Assembly (NCBI GenBank): GCA_035342635.1
Contig: DAOQXO010000010.1
Span: 1-39,978 of the forward strand
Source: CADEFQ01 sp035342635
Lineage (GTDB): Bacteria; Pseudomonadota; Gammaproteobacteria; Steroidobacterales; Steroidobacteraceae
DNA: 39,978 bases
Direction of reading: 5' to 3'
In this document: in pieces, positions 16,309 to 25,173 of the stretch
Position numbering within the stretch: the first letter of the stretch is position 1
Layout of the letters: every line of letters begins with the position of its first letter
Program-made: the position numbers and the translations under genes
Notes under the pieces: generated by a model
What the model saw: the letters and a program-made list of their open reading frames with translations, nothing else
Database searches by the model: none
What the model was told of the DNA's origin: nothing

Positions 16309-17844
16309 ATGAGAGTGGTGCTGGATCGCATCGAGCGGCTCGGCAACGCGCTGCCTGACCCGGTCGTCATCTTCCTGTGGCTGATCGCGGCGCTGATCGT
16401 CGCATCCGCGATAGCCGCGTCGCTCGGTGTCGCGGCGGTGCATCCGCTCACCGGCGAACGCATCGCGGCCGAGAGCCTGCTCTCCGAAGCGAACGTGCGG
16501 CGCCTGCTGGTCGAGATGCCGCAGACGTTCGTGCGCTTTCCGCCGCTCGGGCTCGTCGTCGTCGTGATGCTCGGCGCGGCGGTTGCCGAAAGGTCTGGCC
16601 TGCTGGCAACGCTCGTGGGGCGAGCCGTGAGCGCGGCACCGCGCGCGTGGCTCACGCCAGCCACGTTCCTGATCGCGCTGTTGTCGCATCACGCCTCGGA
16701 TGCCGCGTATGTCGTCTTGATTCCGCTTGCGGCCATCGTCTATCGCGAAGCGGGCCGCCACCCGCTTCTCGGCATGGCGGTGGCGTATGCCGGCATCTCG
16801 GGCGCGTTCGCAGGCAACCTGCTGCCAGGACAGTTCGATGCGCTGATGCTCGGCATCACGCAGAGTGCCGCGCAACTGCTCGAACCGACACGCGGCCTGA
16901 ATCCGCTCGGCAACTGGTGGTTCACAGCGGCGCTCGGCGGCTTGCTGTTCTGCGTCGCCTGGCCCGTCGCGGAGCGCTGGGTCGCTCCCCGACTCGCGGC
17001 GGTCGTCGTCGATGGTGAAGCGCTCGAGGTGATCGGGGTCGATTCCGTGCCGACCGTACCGAGCGAGGCGCAGCGACGCGGCCTGCGCCGCGCAGGTGTC
17101 GCGGCTCTGTTGGTCATTGCCGTCTTCGCCGCGCTCGTGCTCTGGCCCGGGTACACGCCATTGCTGGATCCGGACTCCGAAGGCTATGCACGCAAGGCGC
17201 CCTTCTACAGCGCACTCATCGCGGGGTTCCTGCTGCTGTTCCTCGCCTGCGGCTGGGTCTATGGCCGCGCCGTGGGCAGCATCACGGGGCATCGCGATGT
17301 CGTACGGATGATGGTGGACGGACTGCGCGACATCGCACCCTATCTCGTCATCGCGTTCGCCGCGTCGCACTTCATCGCGATGTTCGCATGGTCGAATCTC
17401 GGACCCATCCTCGCGATCCATGGCGCGAACTGGCTGCGGGGACTGGCGCTCTCGCCCGTGGCGATGCTCGTGCCGCTGCTGCTCGTGTCCTCGGTGTTCG
17501 ATCTGCTGATCGGATCGGCTTCGGCAAAGTGGAGCGCGATGGCTCCGGTCGTCGTGCCCATGCTGATGTTGCTCGGCATCTCGCCCGAGATGACTACCGC
17601 CGCCTACCGTGTCGGCGACTCGATCTTCAACATCGTGACGCCAGTCGCCGCCAACTTCGTGCTGGTCCTCGTGTATTGCCAGCGCTGGGTCCGCGGTTTC
17701 GGCGTCGGGTCGCTGATCTCGATGATGCTGCCCTTCAGTGCGGCATTCGGCATCGCGGGGCTGCTGCTCGTGGCGCTGTGGGCAGGGCTCGGCCTGCCGG
17801 TCGGGCCGGGTGCGCCTGCCATTCATCTGCCGGCGGTACCGTGA
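16309..17844 (+). CDS. AbgT-family transporter
   Basis: A 511-residue membrane protein with about a dozen hydrophobic segments. Family hallmarks are visible: LPDPVVIFLWL at the N-terminus, SHHASDAAYVVLIPLAA, and AKWSAMAPVVVPMLMLLGI followed by YRVGDSIFNIVTP. AbgT proteins import p-aminobenzoyl-glutamate or export sulfa drugs; the substrate here is unknown. ATG 16309 is chosen because GGAAG lies 10 bp upstream and the protein then opens at the family N-terminus; an upstream in-frame start at 16240 adds unrelated residues. The stop overlaps the next start by 4 bp (GTGA), so transporter and hydrolase are translationally coupled. LysR control is likely given the divergent regulator. Confidence 0.93.
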   Translation: MRVVLDRIERLGNALPDPVVIFLWLIAALIVASAIAASLGVAAVHPLTGERIAAESLLSEANVRRLLVEMPQTFVRFPPLGLVVVVMLGAAVAERSGLLATLVGRAVSAAPRAWLTPATFLIALLSHHASDAAYVVLIPLAAIVYREAGRHPLLGMAVAYAGISGAFAGNLLPGQFDALMLGITQSAAQLLEPTRGLNPLGNWWFTAALGGLLFCVAWPVAERWVAPRLAAVVVDGEALEVIGVDSVPTVPSEAQRRGLRRAGVAALLVIAVFAALVLWPGYTPLLDPDSEGYARKAPFYSALIAGFLLLFLACGWVYGRAVGSITGHRDVVRMMVDGLRDIAPYLVIAFAASHFIAMFAWSNLGPILAIHGANWLRGLALSPVAMLVPLLLVSSVFDLLIGSASAKWSAMAPVVVPMLMLLGISPEMTTAAYRVGDSIFNIVTPVAANFVLVLVYCQRWVRGFGVGSLISMMLPFSAAFGIAGLLLVALWAGLGLPVGPGAPAIHLPAVP

Positions 17845-19685
17845 GCGCGGAACCTGGAATCCGACGGCGCACCGAGCGCGTCGCGATGCGCGATGGCGTG
17901 CACCTCGCGACGGATATCTACCTGCCACAGGGCACGGGCCCCTGGCCCGCACTGCTCGAGCGCACGCCCTACGGCAGGCGCGGCACGAATCATGCCGACC
18001 GGAGCCTTGCAGATCCCGTGCCGAAGTCGAAGCCCGAGATCGCCATGCAGTTCGCGCGTGCGGGCTACGCCTGCGTGTTGCAGGACTGTCGCGGCCGTTT
18101 CGATTCCGAAGGCGAGTTCACGAAGTACCTGAACGAACAACCGGACGGCATCGACACGCTCGCGTGGATTGCGGCCCAGCCCTGGTGCGACCGCCGCATC
18201 GGGACGCTCGGTTTCTCTTACGGTGCGCACGTGCAGACGGCGCTCGCGGCGGCGGCACCCGCGGGACTCGGAGCGATGTTCATCGATTCGGGGGGCTTCT
18301 CGAGCGCGTTTCACAGCGGCATCCGCCAGGGCGGCGCGTTCGAACTGAAGCAGCTGACCTGGGCGCTCAAGCACGCACGCCTCTCGCCCGCCACCGCGGC
18401 TGACCCCGTGCGCCGGGCTGCGCTCGAGGCTGCCGACATACGGACCTGGGCACGCGTGATGCCGTGGACACGAGATCATTCGGCAGTGAGTGCCGCGCCG
18501 GAATATGAAGCGTATGTCATCGAGCAGTGGTCGCAGGAATGTTTCGGCGCCTTCTGGGAGCGGCCGGGCCTGTACGCGCGCGGCAGCTACGACCGTTTCG
18601 CCGACGTGCCGATGGTGCACATGTCAAGCTGGTATGACCCGTATGCACTCACGGCCACCGAGAACTTCGTCGCGCTGTCGAAGCTGAAGCGCGGGCCGGT
18701 GCGGCTCGTGATGGGCCCATGGACGCACGGCCAGCGTTCGGTGTCGCACGCCGGCGCGGTGGACTTCGGGCCGTCGGCGACACTTGACGGCAACGTCGCT
18801 CCTGACTACATGACGCTGCGCCGCGATTTCTTCGACCGTCACCTGCTCGGGCGCGACGCGCCCGACTGGCTGGCAGCGCCTGTCACCGTGTTCGTCATGG
18901 GCGGCGGCGCGGGCACGCGCACGCCACAGGGCCGATTGCTGCACGGAGGCGCCTGGCTGCGTACGGCCGACTGGCCACCACCGGAGGCCCGTCCCGCTCA
19001 CTGGTACCTGCATGCGGGCGGCGTACTCGCCACGCAGCAGCCCTGCCATGACGAGGTGATCGCCTGGCGCTTCGATCCGCGCGACCCGGTGCCGACGATC
19101 GGCGGCGCGATCGCCTCGGGCGCCCCGCTCATGGAGGGCGGTGCATTCGACCAGCGCGAAACGCCAGGCATTTACGGCGCAAAGCATCCGGGGCGCGCGC
19201 TCGCGGCGCGCGCGGATGTGCAGGTGTTCGAAACTGAGCCACTCGTGGACGATGTCATCGTCGCCGGCCCGGTCCGGGCCCGCCTCTGGGTGTCGACGAG
19301 CGCGCTCGACACCGACTTCACGGTGAAGCTGCTCGACGTGCATCCACCCTCGCCGGACTGGCCAGATGGTTACGCGATGAATCTGACCGACGGCATCCGG
19401 CGGCTGCGCTTTCGCGAGGGCTATGATCGCGCGTTGCCGGCGGAACCCGGACGCGTCTACGCGATCGATGTGGAGTTGTTTCCAACCGCCAACCGCTTCG
19501 TCGCCGGCCATCGCATCCGCATCGACGTGTCGAGCAGCAATTTCCCGCACTTCGATATCAATCCGAACACGGGCGCGCCCGCCGGTGTGCCGAGCGAGCC
19601 CGTGGTGGCCGACAACTGCTTACACCTGGGCCCCCGCGGGCCATCGCACGTCACGCTTCACGTGCTGCCCGTGCGCGGCGCATGA
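17841..19685 (+). CDS. CocE/NonD-family (S15-like) hydrolase
   Basis: A 614-residue enzyme starting at GTG 17841. The alpha/beta-hydrolase part carries LQDCRGRFDSEGEF, the nucleophile elbow GFSYGAH (Ser126), WYDPYA as the probable acid region, and GPWTHGQ as the probable catalytic His. The C-terminal third is the jelly-roll domain of the family (VRARLWVSTSALDTDFTVKL, INPNTG). Known relatives include cocaine esterase, alpha-amino-acid ester hydrolases and X-Pro dipeptidyl peptidases. There is no signal peptide, so it probably acts in the cytoplasm on a compound brought in by the coupled AbgT transporter. The exact bond cleaved (ester or amide) cannot be told from sequence. Confidence 0.93.
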   Translation: MSAEPGIRRRTERVAMRDGVHLATDIYLPQGTGPWPALLERTPYGRRGTNHADRSLADPVPKSKPEIAMQFARAGYACVLQDCRGRFDSEGEFTKYLNEQPDGIDTLAWIAAQPWCDRRIGTLGFSYGAHVQTALAAAAPAGLGAMFIDSGGFSSAFHSGIRQGGAFELKQLTWALKHARLSPATAADPVRRAALEAADIRTWARVMPWTRDHSAVSAAPEYEAYVIEQWSQECFGAFWERPGLYARGSYDRFADVPMVHMSSWYDPYALTATENFVALSKLKRGPVRLVMGPWTHGQRSVSHAGAVDFGPSATLDGNVAPDYMTLRRDFFDRHLLGRDAPDWLAAPVTVFVMGGGAGTRTPQGRLLHGGAWLRTADWPPPEARPAHWYLHAGGVLATQQPCHDEVIAWRFDPRDPVPTIGGAIASGAPLMEGGAFDQRETPGIYGAKHPGRALAARADVQVFETEPLVDDVIVAGPVRARLWVSTSALDTDFTVKLLDVHPPSPDWPDGYAMNLTDGIRRLRFREGYDRALPAEPGRVYAIDVELFPTANRFVAGHRIRIDVSSSNFPHFDINPNTGAPAGVPSEPVVADNCLHLGPRGPSHVTLHVLPVRGA

Positions 19686-19710
19686 ACGGTGCGGTCGACT
19701 TGCGCGCACC

Positions 19711-20868
19711 CTATCCGGCGCGGAGCGTCGCGCGCGCGCCATCATGGCGCAGGCGGTAGCCGAGTCGCTGCGAAAGGCCCGCAACACGCCCGAGTGTCTC
19801 GCGCGCCTGTGAGGCGTCGGCAGGCGAAGGGCGGCCCCGCGTGTCGTAATCGTCCGGGCCGCCGATGCCCACTGGTGCGAGAGCAACGGGCGTGAGCTGC
19901 GCTTCTATTAACCGACCCCTTTCAAAGCGGCATTCCGCCACGAGGCTCTCCCAGTTCGGCTCGCCGTAAGCGCCGACCGGCTTACGCGTCTGGAAAATGA
20001 AGCTGCCGAGGCCGTGGAACAGCGGTGCGCCGCGATAGAGTTCGAGGCCTTGCAGCAGCGGAGTGCCGTGTGCGACGAACACGCTCGCCCCGGCATCGAC
20101 ACAACGGCGCGCGAAGCTGCGCTGCCAATCGGGAGTGTCCGAGATCTCTTCCGCCCACAGGTGATTGTGCAGGTAGGCGATCACGACGTCGGCTTCGCGC
20201 GCGGCGAGTCGCAGCGATTCGAGCATGCGCTCGACGTCGCCGGCATCGAGGCCGCCCTCGGCACTGCGCAGCTCATGGACGCCGGGCCGCGCGTCCGTGG
20301 CCGCGCCGCCGTCGCGGATCTTCCCGGCGGCCGCGGCGACCACCGCGAGGCGACCCGCGGCGGTCAGTTGATATGCCGGTGCGGCGGCTTCAGCGAGAGT
20401 GCGGCCGCTGCCGGCGAATGCGAATTGGCGCGCCCTCAGCGCATCGATGGTGTCCAGAATGCCGCCCGTTCCGATGTCGAACGCGTGGTTGTTCGAGGTC
20501 GCGAGAAAGCTCACGCCAAAGGCGCGCAGGCAATCGAGCACCACGGGATCGGCCGTATGGAGGGTCCCTGAATCCCGCGTGGGTGCCCCTTCGCGCGGTC
20601 CGCGGATGGCGACTTCGAGATCGGAGAAGCACGCGTCGTTCGCACGCAGGCGCCGTGCGAGCGGCGCGAGACCGGGCCAGGGCTGCGCGCACAGATCGTG
20701 ACGGATGAGGCACTGCCCGATCAGTGCGAGGGAAAAACCGGATGACCGGGCGCGCGCCACCGCCAGCGGCGCCAACGGCAGCGTCGCGATGCCGAGCAGC
20801 ACGCGGCGGCGCTGATCGCGCGGTACACGGGGCGTCGGCGAATGCGGCAACCTCATTTGGCGAACCAT
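19711..20868 (-). CDS. CapA-family (PGA_cap, metallophosphatase-like) exported protein
   Basis: The 385-residue protein has a Tat-like N-terminus (QRRRVLLGIATL, then LAPLAVARA). Family motifs follow in order: ALIGQCL, CFSDLEVAI, SNNHAFDIGTGG, IAYLHNHLWAEE and VAHGTPLLQGLELYRG, then LFHGLGSFIF. Members were named for poly-gamma-glutamate capsule synthesis, but most have unknown roles, and no PgsB or PgsC gene is nearby. ATG 20868 and ATG 20856 are both possible. The gene converges on the CocE gene with 25 bp between stops. The 95 bp upstream, to the MFS gene, hold nothing I can identify. Confidence 0.88.
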   Translation of the reverse strand: MVRQMRLPHSPTPRVPRDQRRRVLLGIATLPLAPLAVARARSSGFSLALIGQCLIRHDLCAQPWPGLAPLARRLRANDACFSDLEVAIRGPREGAPTRDSGTLHTADPVVLDCLRAFGVSFLATSNNHAFDIGTGGILDTIDALRARQFAFAGSGRTLAEAAAPAYQLTAAGRLAVVAAAAGKIRDGGAATDARPGVHELRSAEGGLDAGDVERMLESLRLAAREADVVIAYLHNHLWAEEISDTPDWQRSFARRCVDAGASVFVAHGTPLLQGLELYRGAPLFHGLGSFIFQTRKPVGAYGEPNWESLVAECRFERGRLIEAQLTPVALAPVGIGGPDDYDTRGRPSPADASQARETLGRVAGLSQRLGYRLRHDGARATLRAG

Positions 20869-20963
20869 GCGTGCCGCCTGTCATCCGGTCAAGCGTATGC
20901 GCTGCCGACATCAGGGTATGCGCTGTGCGCGCCTTCCTGAGTCCCCATGCGCGCATGCCTCGT

Positions 20964-22236
20964 CTAGCCCCTGTTCGGCCACGGAAAGCGGTCGAGCCTG
21001 CGCAGCGTCGGTAACAGCGCGGTGTAGGCGAGCACGACGCCGAAGCAGGCGACGCCACCCCAGACCACAGCCGGCACTGCGCCGAGGTAACGCGCGGCGA
21101 CGCCCGCGCGGAATTCACCGAGCTCGTTCGAGGTGCCGATGAACATCGCGTTCACGGCGCTGACGCGCCCGCGGATGCTGTCGGGAGTCTCGAGCTGCAC
21201 GAGAATGTGGCGGATGAACACGCTCAGCATGTCGCCCGCACCGAGCAGGACCAGCGCTACGAGCGACAGCGCGAACGACGTGGAGAGGCCGAACACGACG
21301 GTCGCGAAGGCGAACAGTCCCGTGCCGAAGAACATCCAGCGCCCGACATGGCGCGAGAGCGGCGCCACCGCGAGCCACGCCGCAACCACGGCCGCGCCGA
21401 CCCCTGGCGCCGTGCGCAGGATGCCGAGGCCCGCCGGGCCGATGTGCAGCACATCGCTGCTGCCGGTCTACGCGAGCGATGTGCTGCACATCGCTCGCGT
21501 AGACCGGCAGCAGCGCCGTGGCGCCGCCGAGCAGCACCGCGAACAGGTCGAGCGAGATCGCCCCGAGCAGCGGCTTGTTGCGTATCACGAAGCGCAGGCC
21601 TTCGAGCGCGTCGCGCAGGTGATAGCCGTCGCCCGAACCCGCGACCCTCACCGGCCGTATGCGCAGCATCAGTACGACGACCAGTACGAGCAGCAGCAGC
21701 ACGCTGCCATACACGATCTCCGCGCCGGCGAGGAACAGCAGCCCGCCGATCGCCGGCCCCGCGATCACCGACACCTGGAACAACGCGGAATTGACGGCCA
21801 CGGCCGCGCTGAAGTCCTCCGCCGGCACGAGGTTCGGCGTCATCGCCTGGCCGGCCGGCATCCAGAACGCGCGAGCGGCGCCGAAGAGGAGCATCGCCAC
21901 GAAGATCGGCCAGGTGATCCTGAGGTCGAGTAGCGCGAGCGCGAACAGGGCGAGTGCGCACAGCGCCTCGACCGCGTAGGAGAGCACGAGTATCAGCCGC
22001 CGGTCGGCGCGATCGGCGATCTGCCCCGCCGGCAGCACGAGGGCCACGAACGGCAGAAACTGGGCCAGTCCAACCAGGCCGAGCGCGAGCGGATCGCCGG
22101 TGAATTCGTAGACCTGCCAGCCCACGGCGACGCTCAGCATCTGCCATCCGAGCGTCGCGCAAAAGCGCGCGGCGGCAAAGCGCGCGAAATCGCGATGGCG
22201 CAGGGCGCGCAGGGCTGCAGGACGGCGCACGCTCAT
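20964..22236 (-). pseudogene. MFS transporter (UMF/enterobactin-exporter-like) broken by a 37-bp fold-back insertion
   Basis: From ATG 22236 the first part reads as a normal MFS protein (LRHRDFARFAAARFCATLGW, GQIADRADRR, AFWMPAGQAMTPNLVP) up to LLPVYASDV. The continuation (LHIGPAGLGILRTAPG, MLSVFIRHILVQLETPDSIR) lies in another frame ending at 20964. Between them sits a 37-bp segment (one placement: 21450-21486) that is an inverted copy of adjacent coding sequence. Removing it restores an unbroken 411-residue protein. As written, translation runs out of frame to a stop at 21115, losing about four membrane segments. This is either a real recent inactivation or an assembly error; the sequence alone cannot decide. 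Confidence 0.85.
21455..21515. repeat. Perfect 30-bp inverted repeat with 1-nt spacer
   Basis: Bases 21455-21484 are the exact reverse complement of 21486-21515 around T21485. A shorter nested quasi-palindrome (CGATGTGC-A-GCACATCG, 21440-21456) flanks it. This is the footprint of the fold-back insertion in the MFS gene and would form a very stable hairpin. Confidence 0.97.
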
Positions 22237-22348
22237 GTACGCGGCGGCATTGCGTTGCACGAGGCCATGGATTGGTGGTGAGCATACTTCGTCCGCCGCA
22301 CCGAGTCGCCTTTGGCCAATAATCCGCACGATCCAACCGGGAGCAGCC

Positions 22349-24043
22349 ATGGCCAGCGTACGCATCACTCGTCATTTCGCCACGATCGAACAGGGCCGCT
22401 GGGGCAGGCGCCAGGTGCACTACCGACGCACGGGCAAGGGCCCCCTGCTGATCCTGCTGCACCAGTCGCCGCTGTCCTCGCGCGACCTGGTGCCGACGAT
22501 GCAGCGCTGGCACCGGCACTTCACCTGCATCGCGCCCGACACGCCGGGCTACGGGCAGTCCGATACGCTCGGCGTCGAGAGCGCCGAAATGGGCGATTTC
22601 GCCGATGCGGTGATCGAGTTCCTCGACGCGATCAAGGTTCGCAAGGCGGCCTTCTACGGCTATCACACCGGCGCGATGATGGCGGCACAGGTCGCCGCGA
22701 AGTACCCGGAGCGCGTGCACGCCGTCGCCGCGAACGGCTACGTGATCCCGACCCGCGAAGAGCGTGACGACCTGCTCGCGAACTACCTGCCACCGTTCAG
22801 GCCGACTTGGGACGGCGGGCACCTCGCGTGGCTGTGGAGCCGCATGCGCGAGCAGGTGATTTTCTTCCCGTGGTACGCCAAGGGCGCCGCCGACCGGATG
22901 CACGTCAACCTGCCGTCGCCCGCCAGCCTGCAGGCGGGCCTCGTCGAGATGCTGCGCGCCGGTGACAATTATCGCGTCGCCTATCGCGCGGCCTTCGCGA
23001 TGCCGAGCGCCGAGGTGCTGCAGCAGATCAGGGTGCCGGCGCTGATCACCGCGGCATCGACCGACCCGACGTCACGCTATCTCGTGCGGGCGACCGACCC
23101 GCCGCGCAACGTGACCGTGCGGGAATGCGCGACAGCGCTCGAAACGCTCGAGCTGTGCCTCGCGCACCTGCGCAAGGCGCGGCCGAGCGCCGCGCCGAAG
23201 CTCGCTCCGACCCGGCCGATCGCCGGGCGGCTCTGGCAGCAGAGCCTCGATGTGCGCGGCGGGCAGCTGCGCATCCGTCGCAACACCGATGCGCCCGGGC
23301 GCACCGTCGTCGTGTTGCACGACGCCGCCGGATCCTCCGACACGGTGGCGGCTCTCGCCGCGTCGTTCATCGGCCGCCGGCCGGTACTCGCGATCGACCT
23401 GCCGGGGCATGGCGAATCCGACTCCACCCTGCCGGGCGGTACCGTCACCGTCGCCGCCTACGCGCGCGCGCTGCGCGGCGCGCTCGACGCGCTCGGCATC
23501 CGCGAATGCGACATCGTGGGTGTCTGGGGCGGAGGCCTCGTCGGCCTGGAACTCGCGCACCTTGCACCGCGACGCGTGCGCCGCCTCGTAATGGTCGGTC
23601 CCCTGTGGTTCGACCGCGCGTTGCAGGCCGAGCTGCGACAACGTTACGCGCCCGATCTGCAGGTCGACGCGCATGGCGGCCACCTGCTCAGGGCCTGGCA
23701 CTTCCTGCGCGACCAGGGCCTGTTCTGGCCGTGGTACAACACCACGCGCGAAGGCATCATCCGCGGCGAGCCCAACGTCGATACGCAAATGGTGCAGCGA
23801 CGCGTGCTCGAGGTGATGCGCGCGCCGGCGTGGCGCGCGGCCTATCGTGCGCACTTCAGCTATCCGGTGAAGGCGCGGCTGCGGGACGTGAAGGTCGCGA
23901 CACTGCTCGCCGCCGCCGACTGGGATCCCATGCGCGAACATGCGCTCGCCGCCGCGCAGACCCATGCGCAGCTCCCCTTCTGCGCGCTCGCGCGCGATCC
24001 GGCGGAGTGGGGTCCGACGCTGCTGCGGTTCCTGGATGCCTAG
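22349..24043 (+). CDS. Tandem alpha/beta-hydrolase fusion lacking serine nucleophiles (564 aa)
   Basis: Two alpha/beta-hydrolase domains lie in one chain, residues 20-275 and 300-562. Domain 1 has LLHQSPLSSRD, PDTPGYGQSD and the elbow GYHTG, with His106 where Ser is expected. Domain 2 has VLHDAAGSSD, DLPGHGESD and the elbow GVWGG, with Trp393 at that place. The halves share further features (IFFPWYAKGA versus LFWPWYNTTREG; MLRAGDNYRVAYRAAF versus MRAPAWRAAYRAHF), so an internal duplication is likely. No signal peptide. ATG 22349 follows GGGAG. The GYHTG elbow recurs, from memory, in a family of unassigned hydrolases. Function unknown; activity by a classical Ser-His-Asp triad is not expected. 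Confidence 0.85.
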   Translation: MASVRITRHFATIEQGRWGRRQVHYRRTGKGPLLILLHQSPLSSRDLVPTMQRWHRHFTCIAPDTPGYGQSDTLGVESAEMGDFADAVIEFLDAIKVRKAAFYGYHTGAMMAAQVAAKYPERVHAVAANGYVIPTREERDDLLANYLPPFRPTWDGGHLAWLWSRMREQVIFFPWYAKGAADRMHVNLPSPASLQAGLVEMLRAGDNYRVAYRAAFAMPSAEVLQQIRVPALITAASTDPTSRYLVRATDPPRNVTVRECATALETLELCLAHLRKARPSAAPKLAPTRPIAGRLWQQSLDVRGGQLRIRRNTDAPGRTVVVLHDAAGSSDTVAALAASFIGRRPVLAIDLPGHGESDSTLPGGTVTVAAYARALRGALDALGIRECDIVGVWGGGLVGLELAHLAPRRVRRLVMVGPLWFDRALQAELRQRYAPDLQVDAHGGHLLRAWHFLRDQGLFWPWYNTTREGIIRGEPNVDTQMVQRRVLEVMRAPAWRAAYRAHFSYPVKARLRDVKVATLLAAADWDPMREHALAAAQTHAQLPFCALARDPAEWGPTLLRFLDA

Positions 24044-24055
24044 ACCCGGCATCCC

Positions 24056-25111
24056 TCACTTGTCGGTGAGCCATTCGCGCCACACGGCGACCAGCACCGC
24101 GAGAATCACCGGGCCGACGAACAGGCCGACGAGGCCGAAGGCCAGCACGCCGCCCAGCACACCGAACATCACCAGCAGGAACGGTATGCGGGTGGCGTTG
24201 CTGATGACGAGCGGACGCACGAAGTTGTCGATCCAGCTGACCGCGAGCAGACCCCAGAGGAAGAGGCCGAGGCCGGCGACGGCGTGGTTGGTGATCAGCA
24301 GCCAGACGCTGGCGCCCACCCACACGACCGGGGTCAAGAACGGAATCAGCGCCGCGATCATCGTCAGGGCGCCGAGCGCGATCGGCGCGTTCAGGCCCGC
24401 GACCCAGTAGCCGAGGCCGGCGAGCGTGCCCTGTGCAAGCGCTGCGGCCAGCAGCCCGTACACCACCGCGCGCACGGTCTGGCTGATCGCGAGCATGTAG
24501 CCGTGCACGCGCTGGCCGAGCGACTGCTCCAGCACGCGCGTGACCTGCGCCGCGAAAGACTCGCCATCGCGGTACATGAAGAACAGGCTCAGCATTGCAA
24601 TGGCGAGCTTGACGATGTTGCGGCCGACGCCGCCGATCACGCCGCCGATCTCCCCCGCCGAGCGCTCGAGCCACGTGAGCACTTCCACGTTCAAGGCTCC
24701 GGGATCGTCGGCAATGCGCGCGAGCAACTCGGTGAGCCAGGGCCCGGCCCAGGGCAGATCGAGCAGGAACCGCGGCAAGGTCACCCCCTGGGCGAGGCGC
24801 TCGGCGAACGCCCCATAGGCCGCCACCAGTTCGGTGCGGATCAGTTCCGCGAGCCAGATCGCCGGCACGACCAGCGCCAGCGTGACCGCGACCGTCATCA
24901 GCAGCGCCGCCGGCGCGCGGCGCTGTTTCATCGCGTGCAGCACGCGCCGGTAGAGCGGCCAGGTGACGTGCGCCAGGATCACCGCCCAGATGACCGGCAC
25001 GATGAATGGCTTCAGCACCTCGAACGCCAGCACGATGAGGCCTGCGAGCAGGGCCGCCACGATCAGGCGACGCAACCACGGAGCGGAGGCGATGTCTTCC
25101 ATTGCGGCCAT
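24056..25111 (-). CDS. AI-2E/PerM-family membrane permease
   Basis: A 351-residue protein with paired N-terminal hydrophobic segments, a soluble amphipathic domain (about 95-155) and four or more C-terminal segments. The family signatures are LSLFFMYRDGESF, IPFLTPVVWVGASVWLL, WIDNFVRPLVISNATRIPFL and GLFVGPVILAV. Members are annotated as AI-2E exporters, but several act as ion or solute antiporters, so the cargo is uncertain. It converges on the tandem-hydrolase gene with 12 bp between stops, and is divergent from the BNR gene with 62 bp between starts. ATG 25102 is an alternative start three codons in. Confidence 0.93.
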   Translation of the reverse strand: MAAMEDIASAPWLRRLIVAALLAGLIVLAFEVLKPFIVPVIWAVILAHVTWPLYRRVLHAMKQRRAPAALLMTVAVTLALVVPAIWLAELIRTELVAAYGAFAERLAQGVTLPRFLLDLPWAGPWLTELLARIADDPGALNVEVLTWLERSAGEIGGVIGGVGRNIVKLAIAMLSLFFMYRDGESFAAQVTRVLEQSLGQRVHGYMLAISQTVRAVVYGLLAAALAQGTLAGLGYWVAGLNAPIALGALTMIAALIPFLTPVVWVGASVWLLITNHAVAGLGLFLWGLLAVSWIDNFVRPLVISNATRIPFLLVMFGVLGGVLAFGLVGLFVGPVILAVLVAVWREWLTDK

Positions 25112-25173
25112 TGTCGCAGGACTCGCATGGTCAGGCCTACAATGTGCGGATCACCGGCCACCGGGAACCTGGC

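Noticed and set aside
16198..17952. 584-aa minus-strand frame opposite the AbgT gene
   Set aside because: His/Arg/Asp-rich shadow typical of high-GC antisense frames; the plus strand has clear AbgT motifs.
19688..19712. Terminator between the CocE and CapA genes
   Set aside because: Only a 6-bp GGTGCG/CGCACC pairing and no T-tract; too weak to list.
21455..21515. Terminator or insertion-sequence end
   Set aside because: It lies within coding sequence, both arms are MFS coding sequence, and there is no transposase, T-tract or target duplication.
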